64,000 nt of DNA, taken from Streptomyces caelestis. Lineage in GTDB: Bacteria; Actinomycetota; Actinomycetes; Streptomycetales; Streptomycetaceae. The position numbers were made by a program, and so were the translations under genes. The number at the start of each line of letters is the position of its first letter. Position 1 is the stretch's first letter. The notes under the pieces were generated by a model. That model saw only the letters and a program-made list of their open reading frames with translations. It did not search any database and was not told the DNA's origin. Location of the stretch: positions 3,286,001 through 3,350,000 of the forward strand of contig NZ_JACHNE010000001.1 of assembly GCF_014205255.1 (NCBI RefSeq), in the 5' to 3' direction. Of this stretch, positions 1 to 7,823 are shown one piece after another.

Positions 1-1913
1 AGAACTACTACCTGCGCCAGGAGCAGACGGTCACGCGCAAGGCCAAGGAGTTCTTCATCGCGATCAAGCTGGACCGCGAGAAGAGCAAGAACCAGATCCT
101 GGAGGGCTACCTCAACACCAGCTTCTTCGGCCGCAACGCCTACGGCATCCAGGCCGCCGCCCAGGCCTACTACGGCATGGACGCCAAGGACCTCGACGCC
201 GGCCGCGCCGCCTACCTCGCCGCGCTGGTCAACGCCCCCAGCCAGTACGACGTCGTCGCCCACCCGGAGAACCGCAAGGCCGCCGAGTCCCGCTGGAACT
301 ACGTCCTGGACGGCATGGTCAAGAAGGGCTGGCTCAGCGAGTCGGAGCGGACCGGCATGAAGTTCCCGATGCCGAAGGAGTCCACCCTGTCCACCGGCAT
401 GTCCGGGCAGCGCGGCTACATCGTCCGGACCGTCAAGGACTACCTCGTCCAGAACAAGATCATTGACGAGAGCCGGCTCGACGCCGGCGGCTACCGCATC
501 ACCACGACGCTCCAGAAGCCCAAGCAGGACGCGTTCGTGAAGGCCGTCAACGACAAGCTGATGGACAGGCTGGACAAGAAGAACAACAAGGTCGACACCT
601 ACGTCCGCGCGGGCGGCGCCGCCGTCGAGCCCAAGACCGGCAAGGTCGTGGCGATGTACAACGGCGTCGACTACGTCAAGCAGTACACCCCGAACGCCAC
701 CCGCAGGGACTTCCAGGTCGGCTCCACCTTCAAGCCGTTCGTGTTCACCGCGGCCGTCGAGAACCACTCGGAGACCCAGGACGGCCGCGTGATCACCCCG
801 AACACGATCTACGACGGCACCAACAAGCGACCCGTCGAGGGCTGGACCGGCGAACCGTACGCCCCGGAGAACGAGGACCAGGTCTCCTACGGCGACATCA
901 CCGTCACCGAGGCCACCGACAAGTCCGTGAACTCGGTCTACGCCCAGATGGCCGCCGACGTCGACCCCCAGAAGGTCAAGCAGACCGCGATCGACCTCGG
1001 CGTCCCCGAGAACACCCCCGACCTCGCCGACGGCCCCGCCATCGCGCTCGGCACGGCCACCGCCAGCGTCCTCGACATGGCGGAGGCGTACGCCACGCTC
1101 GCCAACCACGGCCGGCACGGCACGTACACGATGGTCGAGAAGGTCACCAAGGAGGGCTCGCCGATCGAGCTGCCCGAGCGGCGCACCCGGCAGGCCGTGA
1201 GCCGCGAGGCCGCCGACACCACCACCTCGGTCCTGCGGAGCGTCGTCCAGAACGGCACGGCCTCCGCCGCACAGGCCGCGGGCCGCCCCGCCGCGGGCAA
1301 GACGGGCACCGCCGAGGAGGACACGGCGGCCTGGTTCGCGGGCTACACGCCCGACCTCGCCACGGTCGTCTCCGTCATGGGCCAGGACCCGGTCACCGCC
1401 GCCCACAAGTCGCTGTACGGCGCGATGGGCCTGCAGCGCGTCAACGGCGGCGGGCCGCCCGCCGAGATCTGGGCCCAGTTCACCCAGGACGCCCTGAAGG
1501 ACGAGCCGGTCACCGACTTCGACCTCAGGCTCCAGCCGGGCTCCGACGTCTCGCAGGCCCCCGGCACCGAGCCCCCGGCCGACCCGACCACGGACGACGC
1601 CACCGACGGTGGCAGCACGTCCACCGGCGGCCAGGACACCGGCACCGAGACGCCCGGCCAGACCCCGAGCGCGCCCGAGGGGCAGACCCAGGGCCAGACC
1701 GACGGCGGCACCACCGACGGCGGCACGGGCGGCGAGTCCCCGACCGGCGGCGGCACCGCGGACGGCGGGACCGGCGACGGCGGCACGACCGACGGTGGCA
1801 CGACCGACGGCGGTACGACGGAGGGCGGCGGCGACGCGACCGACGGCGGCTCCACGGGCGGGCCGTCGGGCCCCGGCTGGGGCGTGGTCCCGCAGACGGC
1901 GCGCCGCGAGTGA
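1..1913 (+). CDS. Class A penicillin-binding protein (glycosyltransferase/transpeptidase), 5' end outside window
   Basis: Bifunctional peptidoglycan synthase acting outside the membrane; 636 residues are visible and the start lies upstream. The first ~45 residues are the end of the GT51 glycosyltransferase domain, with the motifs 'KNQILEGYLN' and 'GRNAYGIQAAA'. The transpeptidase domain follows with all three catalytic motifs: STFK near nt 722 (nucleophile Ser), SVN near nt 925, and KTGT near nt 1300. The last ~130 residues are a Gly/Thr/Asp-rich low-complexity tail of 'TDGGT' repeats, typical of streptomycete class A PBPs and probably threading cell wall. A strong terminator follows. Family assignment is certain; which PBP paralogue it is remains unknown. 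Confidence 0.95.
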   Translation, partial: NYYLRQEQTVTRKAKEFFIAIKLDREKSKNQILEGYLNTSFFGRNAYGIQAAAQAYYGMDAKDLDAGRAAYLAALVNAPSQYDVVAHPENRKAAESRWNYVLDGMVKKGWLSESERTGMKFPMPKESTLSTGMSGQRGYIVRTVKDYLVQNKIIDESRLDAGGYRITTTLQKPKQDAFVKAVNDKLMDRLDKKNNKVDTYVRAGGAAVEPKTGKVVAMYNGVDYVKQYTPNATRRDFQVGSTFKPFVFTAAVENHSETQDGRVITPNTIYDGTNKRPVEGWTGEPYAPENEDQVSYGDITVTEATDKSVNSVYAQMAADVDPQKVKQTAIDLGVPENTPDLADGPAIALGTATASVLDMAEAYATLANHGRHGTYTMVEKVTKEGSPIELPERRTRQAVSREAADTTTSVLRSVVQNGTASAAQAAGRPAAGKTGTAEEDTAAWFAGYTPDLATVVSVMGQDPVTAAHKSLYGAMGLQRVNGGGPPAEIWAQFTQDALKDEPVTDFDLRLQPGSDVSQAPGTEPPADPTTDDATDGGSTSTGGQDTGTETPGQTPSAPEGQTQGQTDGGTTDGGTGGESPTGGGTADGGTGDGGTTDGGTTDGGTTEGGGDATDGGSTGGPSGPGWGVVPQTARRE

Positions 1914-2020
1914 GCCGCCCGCCGGCGCTCTCTCAGTGACCCGGTCGCCTTCAGCCCCACCACGGCGACCAGCGGCTGGCACACGAAGCGGTGCCGATGG
2001 GCAGGGTCCGGCAAAGACAG

Positions 2021-2066
2021 GAAGAAGAAGGGGCCGGTGACGAGGGTCACCGGCCCCTTCTTCTTC
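2021..2066. terminator. Bidirectional intrinsic terminator between convergent genes
   Basis: Perfect 21-bp inverted repeat with a 4-nt loop: GAAGAAGAAG plus GGGCCGGTGAC on the left arm (2021-2041), loop GAGG, mirrored on 2046-2066. The outer GAAGAAGAA/TTCTTCTTC arms give A-rich/U-rich flanks. It separates the convergent PBP gene and GroES-like gene and can serve both. Confidence 0.85.
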
Positions 2067-2083
2067 CGCTGATGCTCTTGGAG

Positions 2084-2440
2084 CTACAGATAGAGGCCCG
2101 TCGAGTCCTCCGAGCCCTCGAACCGATCCGCGGCCACGGCGTGCAGATCGCGTTCGCGCATGAGCACGTACGCGATACCGCGCACCTCGACCTCGGCACG
2201 GTCCTCCGGGTCGAACAGAACCCGGTCGCCCGGCTCCACGGTCCGTACGTTCTGCCCCACCGCGACGACCTCGGCCCAGGCCAGGCGCCGGCCGACCGCC
2301 GCCGTCGCGGGGATCAGGATGCCGCCGCCGGAACGCCGCTCGCCCTCGCTGGTGTCCTGCCGCACGAGTACGCGATCGTGCAGCATCCGGATGGGCAGCT
2401 TGTCGGGATGGGTGCTGTGCTCGTTTCTCTTGGCGCTCAC
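2084..2440 (-). CDS. GroES-like (Cpn10 family) protein
   Basis: 118 residues. It has the Cpn10 layout: 'IRMLHDRVLVRQD' at the N-terminus, the mobile-loop region 'GERRSGGGILIPATA' at ~33-47, and 'GDRVLFDPEDRAEVEVRGIAYVLMRERDLHAV' toward the C-terminus, matching 'GDxVxFxxyaGtEvkxdgxxYlilxexDIlAv' of GroES. It is not next to groEL, so it is a stand-alone paralogue rather than the main co-chaperonin. The N-terminal ~15 residues and C-terminal ~15 are extra. Whether it still binds GroEL is unknown. Confidence 0.8.
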   Translation of the reverse strand: MSAKRNEHSTHPDKLPIRMLHDRVLVRQDTSEGERRSGGGILIPATAAVGRRLAWAEVVAVGQNVRTVEPGDRVLFDPEDRAEVEVRGIAYVLMRERDLHAVAADRFEGSEDSTGLYL

Positions 2441-2484
2441 GCCCTGAAACCTACCTGTCTTCCCGGCCGACGTACGCAGTCGGG

Positions 2485-2814
2485 TCAGCCCTTGCGTCGC
2501 CGCGTGCTGACGGCGAGCAGCCCGACCACTCCGACCACGACGAGCGCGACGGGCACGACCCGCTCCAGCCGCGGCGCCCCGTCCTCGTCCACGAACCGGG
2601 CCCGCACATCGGTGACGGCCCGATTGACCCCCACGTAGGCCCGCCCGAGGGTGTGATCAATGTTCGAGGCGACCTTGGCCTTGGCATCCCCGACGATCGT
2701 CTTCGGGTGCACCCGCACCCCGATCTCGTCGAGGGTCTCGGCCAGGGTCGCGCGGCGGCGCCTGATGTCCGCCTCGATCTGCGCCGGGGTCCTGGTGTCC
2801 GCCGTGTCCGCCAC
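2485..2814 (-). CDS. DUF3618 small membrane protein
   Basis: 109 residues. The N-terminus 'TPAQIEADIRRRRATLAETLDEIGVRVHPKTIVGDAKAKV' is the DUF3618 signature (RxxLAxTvdaL..kvsPk..v.d.k). One C-terminal transmembrane helix 'VVPVALVVVGVVGLLAVS' (~85-102) is followed by a basic RRRKG tail. Members are usually found with bcp and, in other actinobacteria, with phage-shock or envelope proteins; the molecular role is unknown. It is divergent from bcp, sharing the 95-nt intergenic region. Confidence 0.8.
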   Translation of the reverse strand: MADTADTRTPAQIEADIRRRRATLAETLDEIGVRVHPKTIVGDAKAKVASNIDHTLGRAYVGVNRAVTDVRARFVDEDGAPRLERVVPVALVVVGVVGLLAVSTRRRKG

Positions 2815-2909
2815 CGTGTCGCCTCCGAAGTCGGTGTGAAGCCTGTGCCGGACAGTCTGTCAGCTCCACGGCTCATCGCACTGTCAGGACCCCCGGTTAC
2901 GCTTGGCCG

Positions 2910-3377
2910 ATGAGCGAGCGACTCCAGCCGGGGGACGTGGCCCCCGCCTTCACCCTGCCCGACGCCGACGGCCACGAGGTGTCCCTGTCCGACCACAAGG
3001 GCCGCAAGGTCATCGTGTACTTCTACCCGGCCGCCCTCACCCCCGGCTGCACCAAGCAGGCCTGCGACTTCACGGACAACCTGGAGCTGCTGGCCGGCGC
3101 GGGCTACGAGGTGATCGGCATCTCCCCCGACAAGCCCGAGAAGCTGGCCAAGTTCCGCGACAAGGAGTCCCTGAAGGTCACGTTGTTGGCCGACCCGGAC
3201 AAGCAGGTCCTGGAGTCCTACGGCGCCTACGGCGAGAAGAAGCTGTACGGCAAGACGGTCGTCGGCGTCATCCGCTCCACGGTGATCGTGGACGAGGAGG
3301 GCAAGGTCGAGCGGGCCCTGTACAACGTCAAGGCGACGGGCCACGTGGCCAAGATCATCAAGGATCTGGGGATCTGA
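2910..3377 (+). CDS. bcp: Thioredoxin-dependent peroxiredoxin, Bcp/PrxQ type
   Basis: 155 residues, full family length. It reduces H2O2 and organic hydroperoxides in the cytoplasm using thioredoxin. The peroxidatic motif 'LTPGCTKQAC' gives peroxidatic Cys47 and resolving Cys52, five residues apart, as in atypical 2-Cys PrxQ enzymes. The AhpC/TSA core is complete ('FYPAALTPGCT', 'VIGISPDKPEKLAKF', 'VIRSTVIVDEEGKV'). The start ATG follows the divergent promoter region shared with the DUF3618 gene. Confidence 0.95.
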   Translation: MSERLQPGDVAPAFTLPDADGHEVSLSDHKGRKVIVYFYPAALTPGCTKQACDFTDNLELLAGAGYEVIGISPDKPEKLAKFRDKESLKVTLLADPDKQVLESYGAYGEKKLYGKTVVGVIRSTVIVDEEGKVERALYNVKATGHVAKIIKDLGI

Positions 3378-3491
3378 GTCGTGATGGACGTCGGCCTTTC
3401 CTCGCTCGAAGAGTTCGAGCGATCACCAGGGGCGTGATGCCGAGGAGGCCGACGGGCGGCCCACCGCGCCAAGTAGAGTGGGCAGCGCTGT

Positions 3492-3566
3492 GGGCCCGTA
3501 CCCCAGCTGGCAAGAGGGCGCCGGTTTAGGTCCGGTGTGTCGTGGGTTCGAGTCCCACCGGGCTCA
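3492..3566 (+). tRNA. tRNA with UAG anticodon (reads CUA, nominally Leu), short variable loop
   Basis: Cloverleaf seen directly. The acceptor GGGCCCG (3492-3498) pairs with CGGGCTC (3559-3565), with discriminator A73. The D stem is CCC/GGG, and the anticodon stem GCCGG/CCGGT holds loop TTTAGGT, so the anticodon is UAG. The T arm is GTGGG-TTCGAGT-CCCAC. CCA is not encoded. Only five nucleotides (GTGTC) lie between anticodon stem and T stem, so there is no long variable arm, unlike normal bacterial tRNA-Leu (class II). The Leu label rests only on the anticodon. A strong hairpin terminator follows 6 nt later. Confidence 0.85.
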
Positions 3567-3571
3567 TCCAC

Positions 3572-3602
3572 GAAGGGCGCCCCACTCGGTGGGGCGCCCT
3601 TC
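3572..3602. terminator. Intrinsic terminator after the tRNA, convergent with rdgB
   Basis: 13-bp perfect stem GAAGGGCGCCCCA (3572-3584), 5-nt loop CTCGG, and the complementary arm to 3602. It sits 5 nt downstream of the tRNA and 9 nt past the rdgB stop, so it can serve both directions. Confidence 0.8.
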
Positions 3603-3611
3603 TGCGTGCCG

Positions 3612-4214
3612 TCAGCCAAGCAGTTCCCGCACGACCGGCACGAGCGCCCGGAACGCCTTTCCCCGGTGGCTGATCGCGTTCTTCTCCTGCGGGGTCAGCT
3701 CCGCGCAGGTCCGGGTCGCGCCCTCCGGCTGGAGGATCGGGTCGTAGCCGAAGCCGCCGGTGCCGGTGGGCTCGTGGCGCAGGACGCCCCGCAGTTGGCC
3801 TTCCACGACCCGCTCCGTACCGTCCGGCAGGGCCAGCGCCGCCGCGCAGGCGAAGTGGGCGCCTCGGTGTTCGTCGGCGATGTCCGAGAGCTGGGCGAGG
3901 AGGAGGTCAAGGTTGGCCTTGTCGTCGCCGTGCCGGCCCGACCAGCGGGCGGAGAAGATGCCGGGGGCGCCGTTGAGGACGTCGACGCACAGGCCGGAGT
4001 CGTCGGCGACCGCGGGCAGGCCCGTCGCCCGGGCCAGGGCGTGGGCCTTCAGCAACGCGTTCTCCGCGAAGGTGACGCCCGTTTCCTTGACGTCGGGGAT
4101 GTCCGGATAGGCGTCGGCGCCGACGAGTTCGTGCGGCAGCCCGGCTTCGGCGAGGATCGCCCGGAGCTCGGTGATCTTTCCGGCGTTGCGCGTGGCGAGG
4201 ATCAAGCGGGTCAT
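3612..4214 (-). CDS. rdgB: dITP/XTP pyrophosphatase (house-cleaning NTPase)
   Basis: 200 residues, the usual length. It hydrolyses dITP, XTP and ITP to monophosphates to keep deaminated purines out of nucleic acid. Family motifs are complete: 'LILATRNAGKITELR' (substrate loop, residues 4-18), 'TFAENALLKAHALA' (metal-binding Glu), 'ADDSGLCVDVLNGAPGIFSARWSG' and 'GFGYDPIL', then 'TPQEKNAISHRGKA'. In actinobacteria it commonly lies near rph, as here (rph at 4881-5618). Confidence 0.95.
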   Translation of the reverse strand: MTRLILATRNAGKITELRAILAEAGLPHELVGADAYPDIPDVKETGVTFAENALLKAHALARATGLPAVADDSGLCVDVLNGAPGIFSARWSGRHGDDKANLDLLLAQLSDIADEHRGAHFACAAALALPDGTERVVEGQLRGVLRHEPTGTGGFGYDPILQPEGATRTCAELTPQEKNAISHRGKAFRALVPVVRELLG

Positions 4215-4245
4215 GGCCCCAGTATTGCCGCAGCACCGGGCGCGC

Positions 4246-4309
4246 CCCGTAGGGGGCGCGGCCCGTCAGGAGCGCGGCCCGTAGGGGGCGCGGCCCGTCA
4301 GGAGCGCGG
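4246..4309. repeat. Two exact tandem copies of a 32-bp GC-rich unit
   Basis: Units 4246-4277 and 4278-4309 are identical and start CCCGTAGGGGGCGCGG. They lie between the rdgB start and the end of the lipoprotein gene. The content is self-complementary and may fold. No function can be assigned. Confidence 0.7.
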
Positions 4310-4339
4310 GGAACCGCGCGATCAGCGGCCGGCGCAGCG

Positions 4340-4738
4340 CTACGGCGTACAGACCTTGGTCAGTTCGCCGGCCGCGTCCGTGACCGGGCTGATGTCGGGC
4401 GTTTCGTCGCCGTTCTTGATCGCCGTACGGACGTTGCCGACGGCCTGGTTGAGGTCGTCGACGGCCTTGCTGACGTCCGCGTTGTCGGACTTGTCGCCGA
4501 TCTTGTCCAGGTTCTTGTCGATGGAGTCGAGGGACTCGTCCAGCTGCGTCGGGTCGTTGGCCGCGTTGTCGACGGCCTGCTGGAGTTCCGTGACGCTGTC
4601 GGCGATGGCGTCGGCGGTCTGGACGCAGTCCATCGCCTTGTCGACGGCGGCGCAGCCGGTGGTGAGTCCGGCGGTCAGCGCGACGGCCGCCAGGGTGGCG
4701 GCGACGGCTGCAGTGCGGCGTCGGCGGCTCGCGGCCAT
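4340..4738 (-). CDS. Putative small lipoprotein with helical domain
   Basis: 132 residues from ATG at 4738, preceded by a GAGAGGGA ribosome-binding site; longer upstream starts lack this support. The N-terminus is a signal peptide: a SRRRR basic patch, hydrophobic 'AAVAATLAAVALTAGL', then 'TTGC', so Cys is the probable lipidation site although the lipobox is non-classical (Thr at -3). The mature part is Asp/Asn-rich and predicted helical ('ADSVTELQQAVDNAAND', 'SLDSIDKNLDKIGDKSDNADVSKAVDDLNQAV'). I do not recognise a family and no function can be given. Confidence 0.7.
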   Translation of the reverse strand: MAASRRRRTAAVAATLAAVALTAGLTTGCAAVDKAMDCVQTADAIADSVTELQQAVDNAANDPTQLDESLDSIDKNLDKIGDKSDNADVSKAVDDLNQAVGNVRTAIKNGDETPDISPVTDAAGELTKVCTP

Positions 4739-4880
4739 GGAACGGTCCCTCTCGTCGGTCGGGCCGGGCGGCCCGTGTGGCTGGCCGGACGCACAGGGAT
4801 GAGCCGTGCGCCCGTACTCCTTCAGACGCGAGCGTGCCCGGCACGGTTGCCCGCGCCGGGCACCTGTCTTGGCGCGCCCT

Positions 4881-5618
4881 TTACTTTTCGAGGACGGTAT
4901 CAAGCGCGGTGCGCTGGTGGGCGGCGAGTTCCGTGCAGCCGGCGACGGCGAGGTCGAGGAGGGCGTCGAGTTCCTCGCGGGCGAAGGGTTCGGCCTCGGC
5001 GGTGCCCTGGACCTCGACGAAGCGGCCGTCGCCGGTGCAGACGACGTTCATGTCGGTGTCGGCCTTGACGTCCTCCTCGTAGCAGAGGTCGAGGAGGGGG
5101 ACGCCGCCGACGATGCCGACGGAGACGGCGCTGACGGTGCCGGTCAGGGGCTGACGGCCGGCCTTGATGAGCTTCTTGCGCTGGGCCCAGGCGACGGCGT
5201 CCGCGAGCGCCACGTAGGCGCCGGTGATGGCCGCCGTGCGCGTGCCGCCGTCGGCCTGGAGGACGTCGCAGTCGAGGACGATGGTGTTCTCGCCGAGCGC
5301 CTTGTAGTCGATGACGGCGCGGAGCGAGCGGCCGATGAGGCGGCTGATCTCGTGGGTGCGGCCGCCGATGCGGCCCTTGACGGACTCGCGGTCGCCGCGG
5401 GTGTTGGTGGAGCGGGGCAGCATGGAGTACTCGGCGGTGACCCAGCCTTCACCGCTGCCCTTGCGCCAGCGCGGGACGCCTTCGGTGACGGAGGCGGTGC
5501 AGAAGACCTTGGTGTCGCCGAAGGAGACGAGGACGGAGCCTTCGGCGTGCTTGCTCCAGCCGCGTTCGATGGTGATCGGGCGGAGTTGCTGGGGGGTGCG
5601 GCCGTCGATTCGAGACAT
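4881..5618 (-). CDS. rph: Ribonuclease PH
   Basis: 245 residues, full length. This phosphorolytic 3'-5' exoribonuclease trims tRNA 3' ends. Recognised from '[21 protein letters not shown]', '[17 protein letters not shown]', '[26 protein letters not shown]', '[32 protein letters not shown]' and the active-site region '[17 protein letters not shown]'. It is upstream of the lipoprotein gene and rdgB in the same orientation. Confidence 0.96.
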   Translation of the reverse strand: MSRIDGRTPQQLRPITIERGWSKHAEGSVLVSFGDTKVFCTASVTEGVPRWRKGSGEGWVTAEYSMLPRSTNTRGDRESVKGRIGGRTHEISRLIGRSLRAVIDYKALGENTIVLDCDVLQADGGTRTAAITGAYVALADAVAWAQRKKLIKAGRQPLTGTVSAVSVGIVGGVPLLDLCYEEDVKADTDMNVVCTGDGRFVEVQGTAEAEPFAREELDALLDLAVAGCTELAAHQRTALDTVLEK

Positions 5619-5647
5619 GCCGCTGAGCCTATCCGTACATGCGGAAG

Positions 5648-5675
5648 GGGCCCCTCCCGCGGTGGGAAGGGGCCC
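5648..5675 (-). terminator. GC-rich hairpin downstream of nagF
   Basis: GGGCCCCTCCC (5648-5658), loop GCGGT, and GGGAAGGGGCCC (5664-5675) form a stem with one bulged base. Position between the end of nagF and the start of rph suggests a terminator for nagF. Confidence 0.6.
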
Positions 5676-5757
5676 TCACAACTGACCTCGGAGGGGTCTG
5701 TCAGGGGTGTCCTCGGGGGGTCCGTCAGGGGATGAAGCCCGGGACGATCCCCGCGCT

Positions 5758-5991
5758 TCACATCATGTCTTCGATCTCCGCGGCGATGGGGTCGGCGTCG
5801 GTGCCGATGACGACCTGGATCGCGGTGCCCATCTTGACGACGCCGTGGGCGCCGGCGGCCTTCAGGGCGGTTTCGTCGACCTTGGCGGGGTCCACGACCT
5901 CGGTGCGCAGGCGGGTGATGCAGCCTTCGACCTCTTCGATGTTGTCGATGCCGCCGAGCCCGGCAACGATCTTCTCAGCCTTGGTGGCCAT
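5758..5991 (-). CDS. nagF: PTS EIIB component, GlcNAc family
   Basis: 77 residues from ATG at 5991, chosen because a GGGAGAAC ribosome-binding site lies just upstream. The IIB phosphorylation site is the Cys in 'EEVEGCITRLRTEV', followed by 'LKAAGAHGVVKMGTAIQVVIGTDADPIAAEIEDMM'. It accepts phosphate from EIIA(Crr) and passes it to GlcNAc during transport by the membrane EIIC protein. It is divergent from nagE2, with two DasR-type operators and a deleted PTS gene in between. The single separate IIB domain matches streptomycete nagF (SCO2905, from memory). Confidence 0.9.
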   Translation of the reverse strand: MATKAEKIVAGLGGIDNIEEVEGCITRLRTEVVDPAKVDETALKAAGAHGVVKMGTAIQVVIGTDADPIAAEIEDMM

Positions 5992-6111
5992 GTTCGTTCT
6001 CCCTGATCCGAACCGCTTTGTCGCAGTAACCCACAGTTGACCCAACTTTGCGAGCGGTCATGTCGTGCGTGCCGAAGGATGGTGTCACGTCAGTGTGCGA
6101 CCGTCCGTTCG

Positions 6112-6127
6112 ACTGGTCTACACCACG
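6112..6127. promoter_or_regulatory. dre-type DasR operator
   Basis: ACTGGTCTACACCACG closely matches the DasR-responsive element consensus ACTGGTCTAGACCAGT (established in Streptomyces). It is 120 nt upstream of the nagF start and would also have served the now deleted gene on the + strand. DasR represses GlcNAc uptake genes and is released by glucosamine-6-phosphate. Confidence 0.8.
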
Positions 6128-6187
6128 ATCCCGCCTCTCGACAAAGGGGACCGGAATGGCGCTGCTGACAGGGGTCTTGACGGCTTC

Positions 6188-6291
6188 GCGCTCCTCTACA
6201 CGTGATCTTCCGCTTCGCGATCACGAAGCTCGACCTGAAGGCTCCGGGGCGCGAGCCCGAGGAGGAAGTCGAGGACAGCGCCAAGGCATGA
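6188..6291 (+). pseudogene. 3' remnant of a second GlcNAc PTS EIIC gene (nagE1-like)
   Basis: Codons from 6202 to the TGA at 6289 read 'VIFRFAITKLDLKAPGREPEEEVEDSAKA', which aligns with the last ~30 residues of nagE2 ('VVFRFAITKFNLPTPGRESDEELAEL'). At DNA level the match extends upstream into TCTACACGTG versus TCTACTACGTG of nagE2, with one base missing. No open frame exists before it. I infer deletion of about 1.2 kb of a tandem EIIC paralogue, leaving its promoter/dre on one side and its last codons on the other. Confidence 0.8.
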
Positions 6292-6346
6292 TCGCCGGAG
6301 CGGGCGGAATTTGGCGGGTTCCACTCGTTCGGCCTACCGTGCTACA

Positions 6347-6362
6347 ACTGGTCTACACCACT
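6347..6362 (+). promoter_or_regulatory. dre-type DasR operator of nagE2
   Basis: ACTGGTCTACACCACT, a near-perfect dre palindrome (14 of 16 positions match the DasR consensus). It lies 123 nt upstream of the nagE2 ATG. The same core as the 6112 site suggests both PTS units were co-regulated. Confidence 0.85.
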
Positions 6363-6484
6363 CACCGGTGGAGGTCGCGCGGTGTTGACCGCGTTTCCCT
6401 TTTGAACCGCGTTCCCCTTTTGAGACGCCGCCGTCCCCCGTCGAACTCTTCCCTGGGCGGCGCCGTGCCCCATGGAGGAAGTTC

Positions 6485-7747
6485 ATGTCCACAGCCACAG
6501 CCGCGCCCGCGAGCCCGAAGAAGGGGTCTGCGGTGATGGCGGTCCTGCAGAGAATCGGCCGCAGCCTCATGCTGCCCGTCGCCGTGCTGCCGGCCGCCGC
6601 GCTCCTGGTCCGCCTCGGCAACGCCGACATGCTGGGGCGGGAGTCGTTCCCGGAGTTCATCACCAGGATCGCGAGCTTCATGACCGCGGGCGGCAACGCG
6701 ATCCTCGACAACATGCCGCTGCTGTTCGCCGTGGGCATCGCGATCGGCTTCGCGAAGAAGTCGGACGGCTCGACCGCTCTCGCCGCCGTCGTCGGCTACC
6801 TGGTCTTCAAGAACGTGCTGGCCACGTTCACCGACCCGAGCCTGCCCAAGGTGGCGACCGCCGTCGACGGCAAGGTCGTCATGACGGACGCGCCGGTGGA
6901 CGCCAAGGTGCTCGGCGGTGTGGTGATGGGCCTCGTCGTCGCCCTGCTCTACCAGCGCTTCTACCGCACCAAGCTGCCCGACTGGGCGGGCTTCTTCGGC
7001 GGTCGCCGCCTGGTCCCGATCCTGTCCGCCTTCGCGGGCCTGGTCATCGGCATCGTCTTCGGTTACATCTGGCCGGTCCTCGGCACGGCCCTGCACAACG
7101 TGGGCGAGTGGCTGGTGGGCTCCGGGGCCGTCGGCGCGGGCATCTTCGGTGTCGCCAACCGCGCGCTGATCCCGATCGGCATGCACCACCTGCTGAACTC
7201 CTTCCCCTGGTTCCAGGCCGGCACCTACGAGGGCAAGAGCGGCGACATCGCCCGGTTCCTGGCGGGCGACCCGAGTGCCGGCCAGTTCATGACGGGCTTC
7301 TTCCCGATCATGATGTTCGCCCTGCCCGCCGCCTGCCTGGCGATCGTGCACTGCGCCCGGCCCGAGCGCCGCAAGGTCGTCGGCGGCATGATGTTCTCCC
7401 TCGCGCTGACCTCGTTCGTCACGGGTGTCACCGAGCCGATCGAGTTCACGTTCATGTTCATCGCCCCGGTGCTGTACGCGATCCACGCCGTGCTCACCGG
7501 TGTCTCGATGGCGCTGACCTGGGCCCTGGGGATGAAGGACGGCTTCGGCTTCTCGGCCGGCGCGGTGGACTTCTTCCTGAACCTGGGCATCGCGACCAAC
7601 CCGTGGGGCCTGGCCCTGGTGGGCCTGTGCTTTGCGGCGGTCTACTACGTGGTCTTCCGCTTCGCGATCACCAAGTTCAACCTGCCGACGCCGGGCCGCG
7701 AGTCCGACGAGGAACTCGCCGAGCTCCAGAAGGCGGAGGCGAAGTAG
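6485..7747 (+). CDS. nagE2: GlcNAc-specific PTS EIIC permease
   Basis: 420 residues. This integral membrane transporter takes up and, with NagF and EIIA, phosphorylates N-acetylglucosamine. It has the PTS glucose/GlcNAc EIIC fold: 'MLPVAVLPAAALLVRLG', 'GNAILDNMPLLFAVGIAIGFAKKSDG', 'ALIPIGMHHLLNSFPWF' and the conserved 'SFVTGVTEPIEFTFMF' substrate motif, with about ten hydrophobic segments. It has no IIA or IIB domain. A GGAGGAAG ribosome-binding site precedes the ATG. It is the only intact EIIC here because the nagE1-like neighbour is reduced to a scrap. Confidence 0.93.
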   Translation: MSTATAAPASPKKGSAVMAVLQRIGRSLMLPVAVLPAAALLVRLGNADMLGRESFPEFITRIASFMTAGGNAILDNMPLLFAVGIAIGFAKKSDGSTALAAVVGYLVFKNVLATFTDPSLPKVATAVDGKVVMTDAPVDAKVLGGVVMGLVVALLYQRFYRTKLPDWAGFFGGRRLVPILSAFAGLVIGIVFGYIWPVLGTALHNVGEWLVGSGAVGAGIFGVANRALIPIGMHHLLNSFPWFQAGTYEGKSGDIARFLAGDPSAGQFMTGFFPIMMFALPAACLAIVHCARPERRKVVGGMMFSLALTSFVTGVTEPIEFTFMFIAPVLYAIHAVLTGVSMALTWALGMKDGFGFSAGAVDFFLNLGIATNPWGLALVGLCFAAVYYVVFRFAITKFNLPTPGRESDEELAELQKAEAK

Positions 7748-7761
7748 CCCGCACACGCTGA

Positions 7762-7795
7762 AGGCCCCGGAACCGCTTCTTGGGTTCCGGGGCCT
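7762..7795. terminator. Intrinsic terminator between nagE2 and the MBL-fold gene
   Basis: 13-bp stem AGGCCCCGGAACC (7762-7774) with an 8-nt loop and its complement 7783-7795, between convergent genes. Confidence 0.8.
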
Positions 7796-7823
7796 CGTCG
7801 TGCTCGGGTGCCGGACAGGCCCC

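Noticed and set aside
1343..2050. Long minus-strand frame opposite the PBP tail with Pro/Val repeats
   Set aside because: It is the mirror of the TDGGT coding repeats of the PBP; no start signal or family and typical of GC-rich shadow frames.
4246..4309. 32-bp tandem repeat considered as CRISPR or origin
   Set aside because: Only two directly adjacent copies without spacers, no cas genes and no DnaA boxes.
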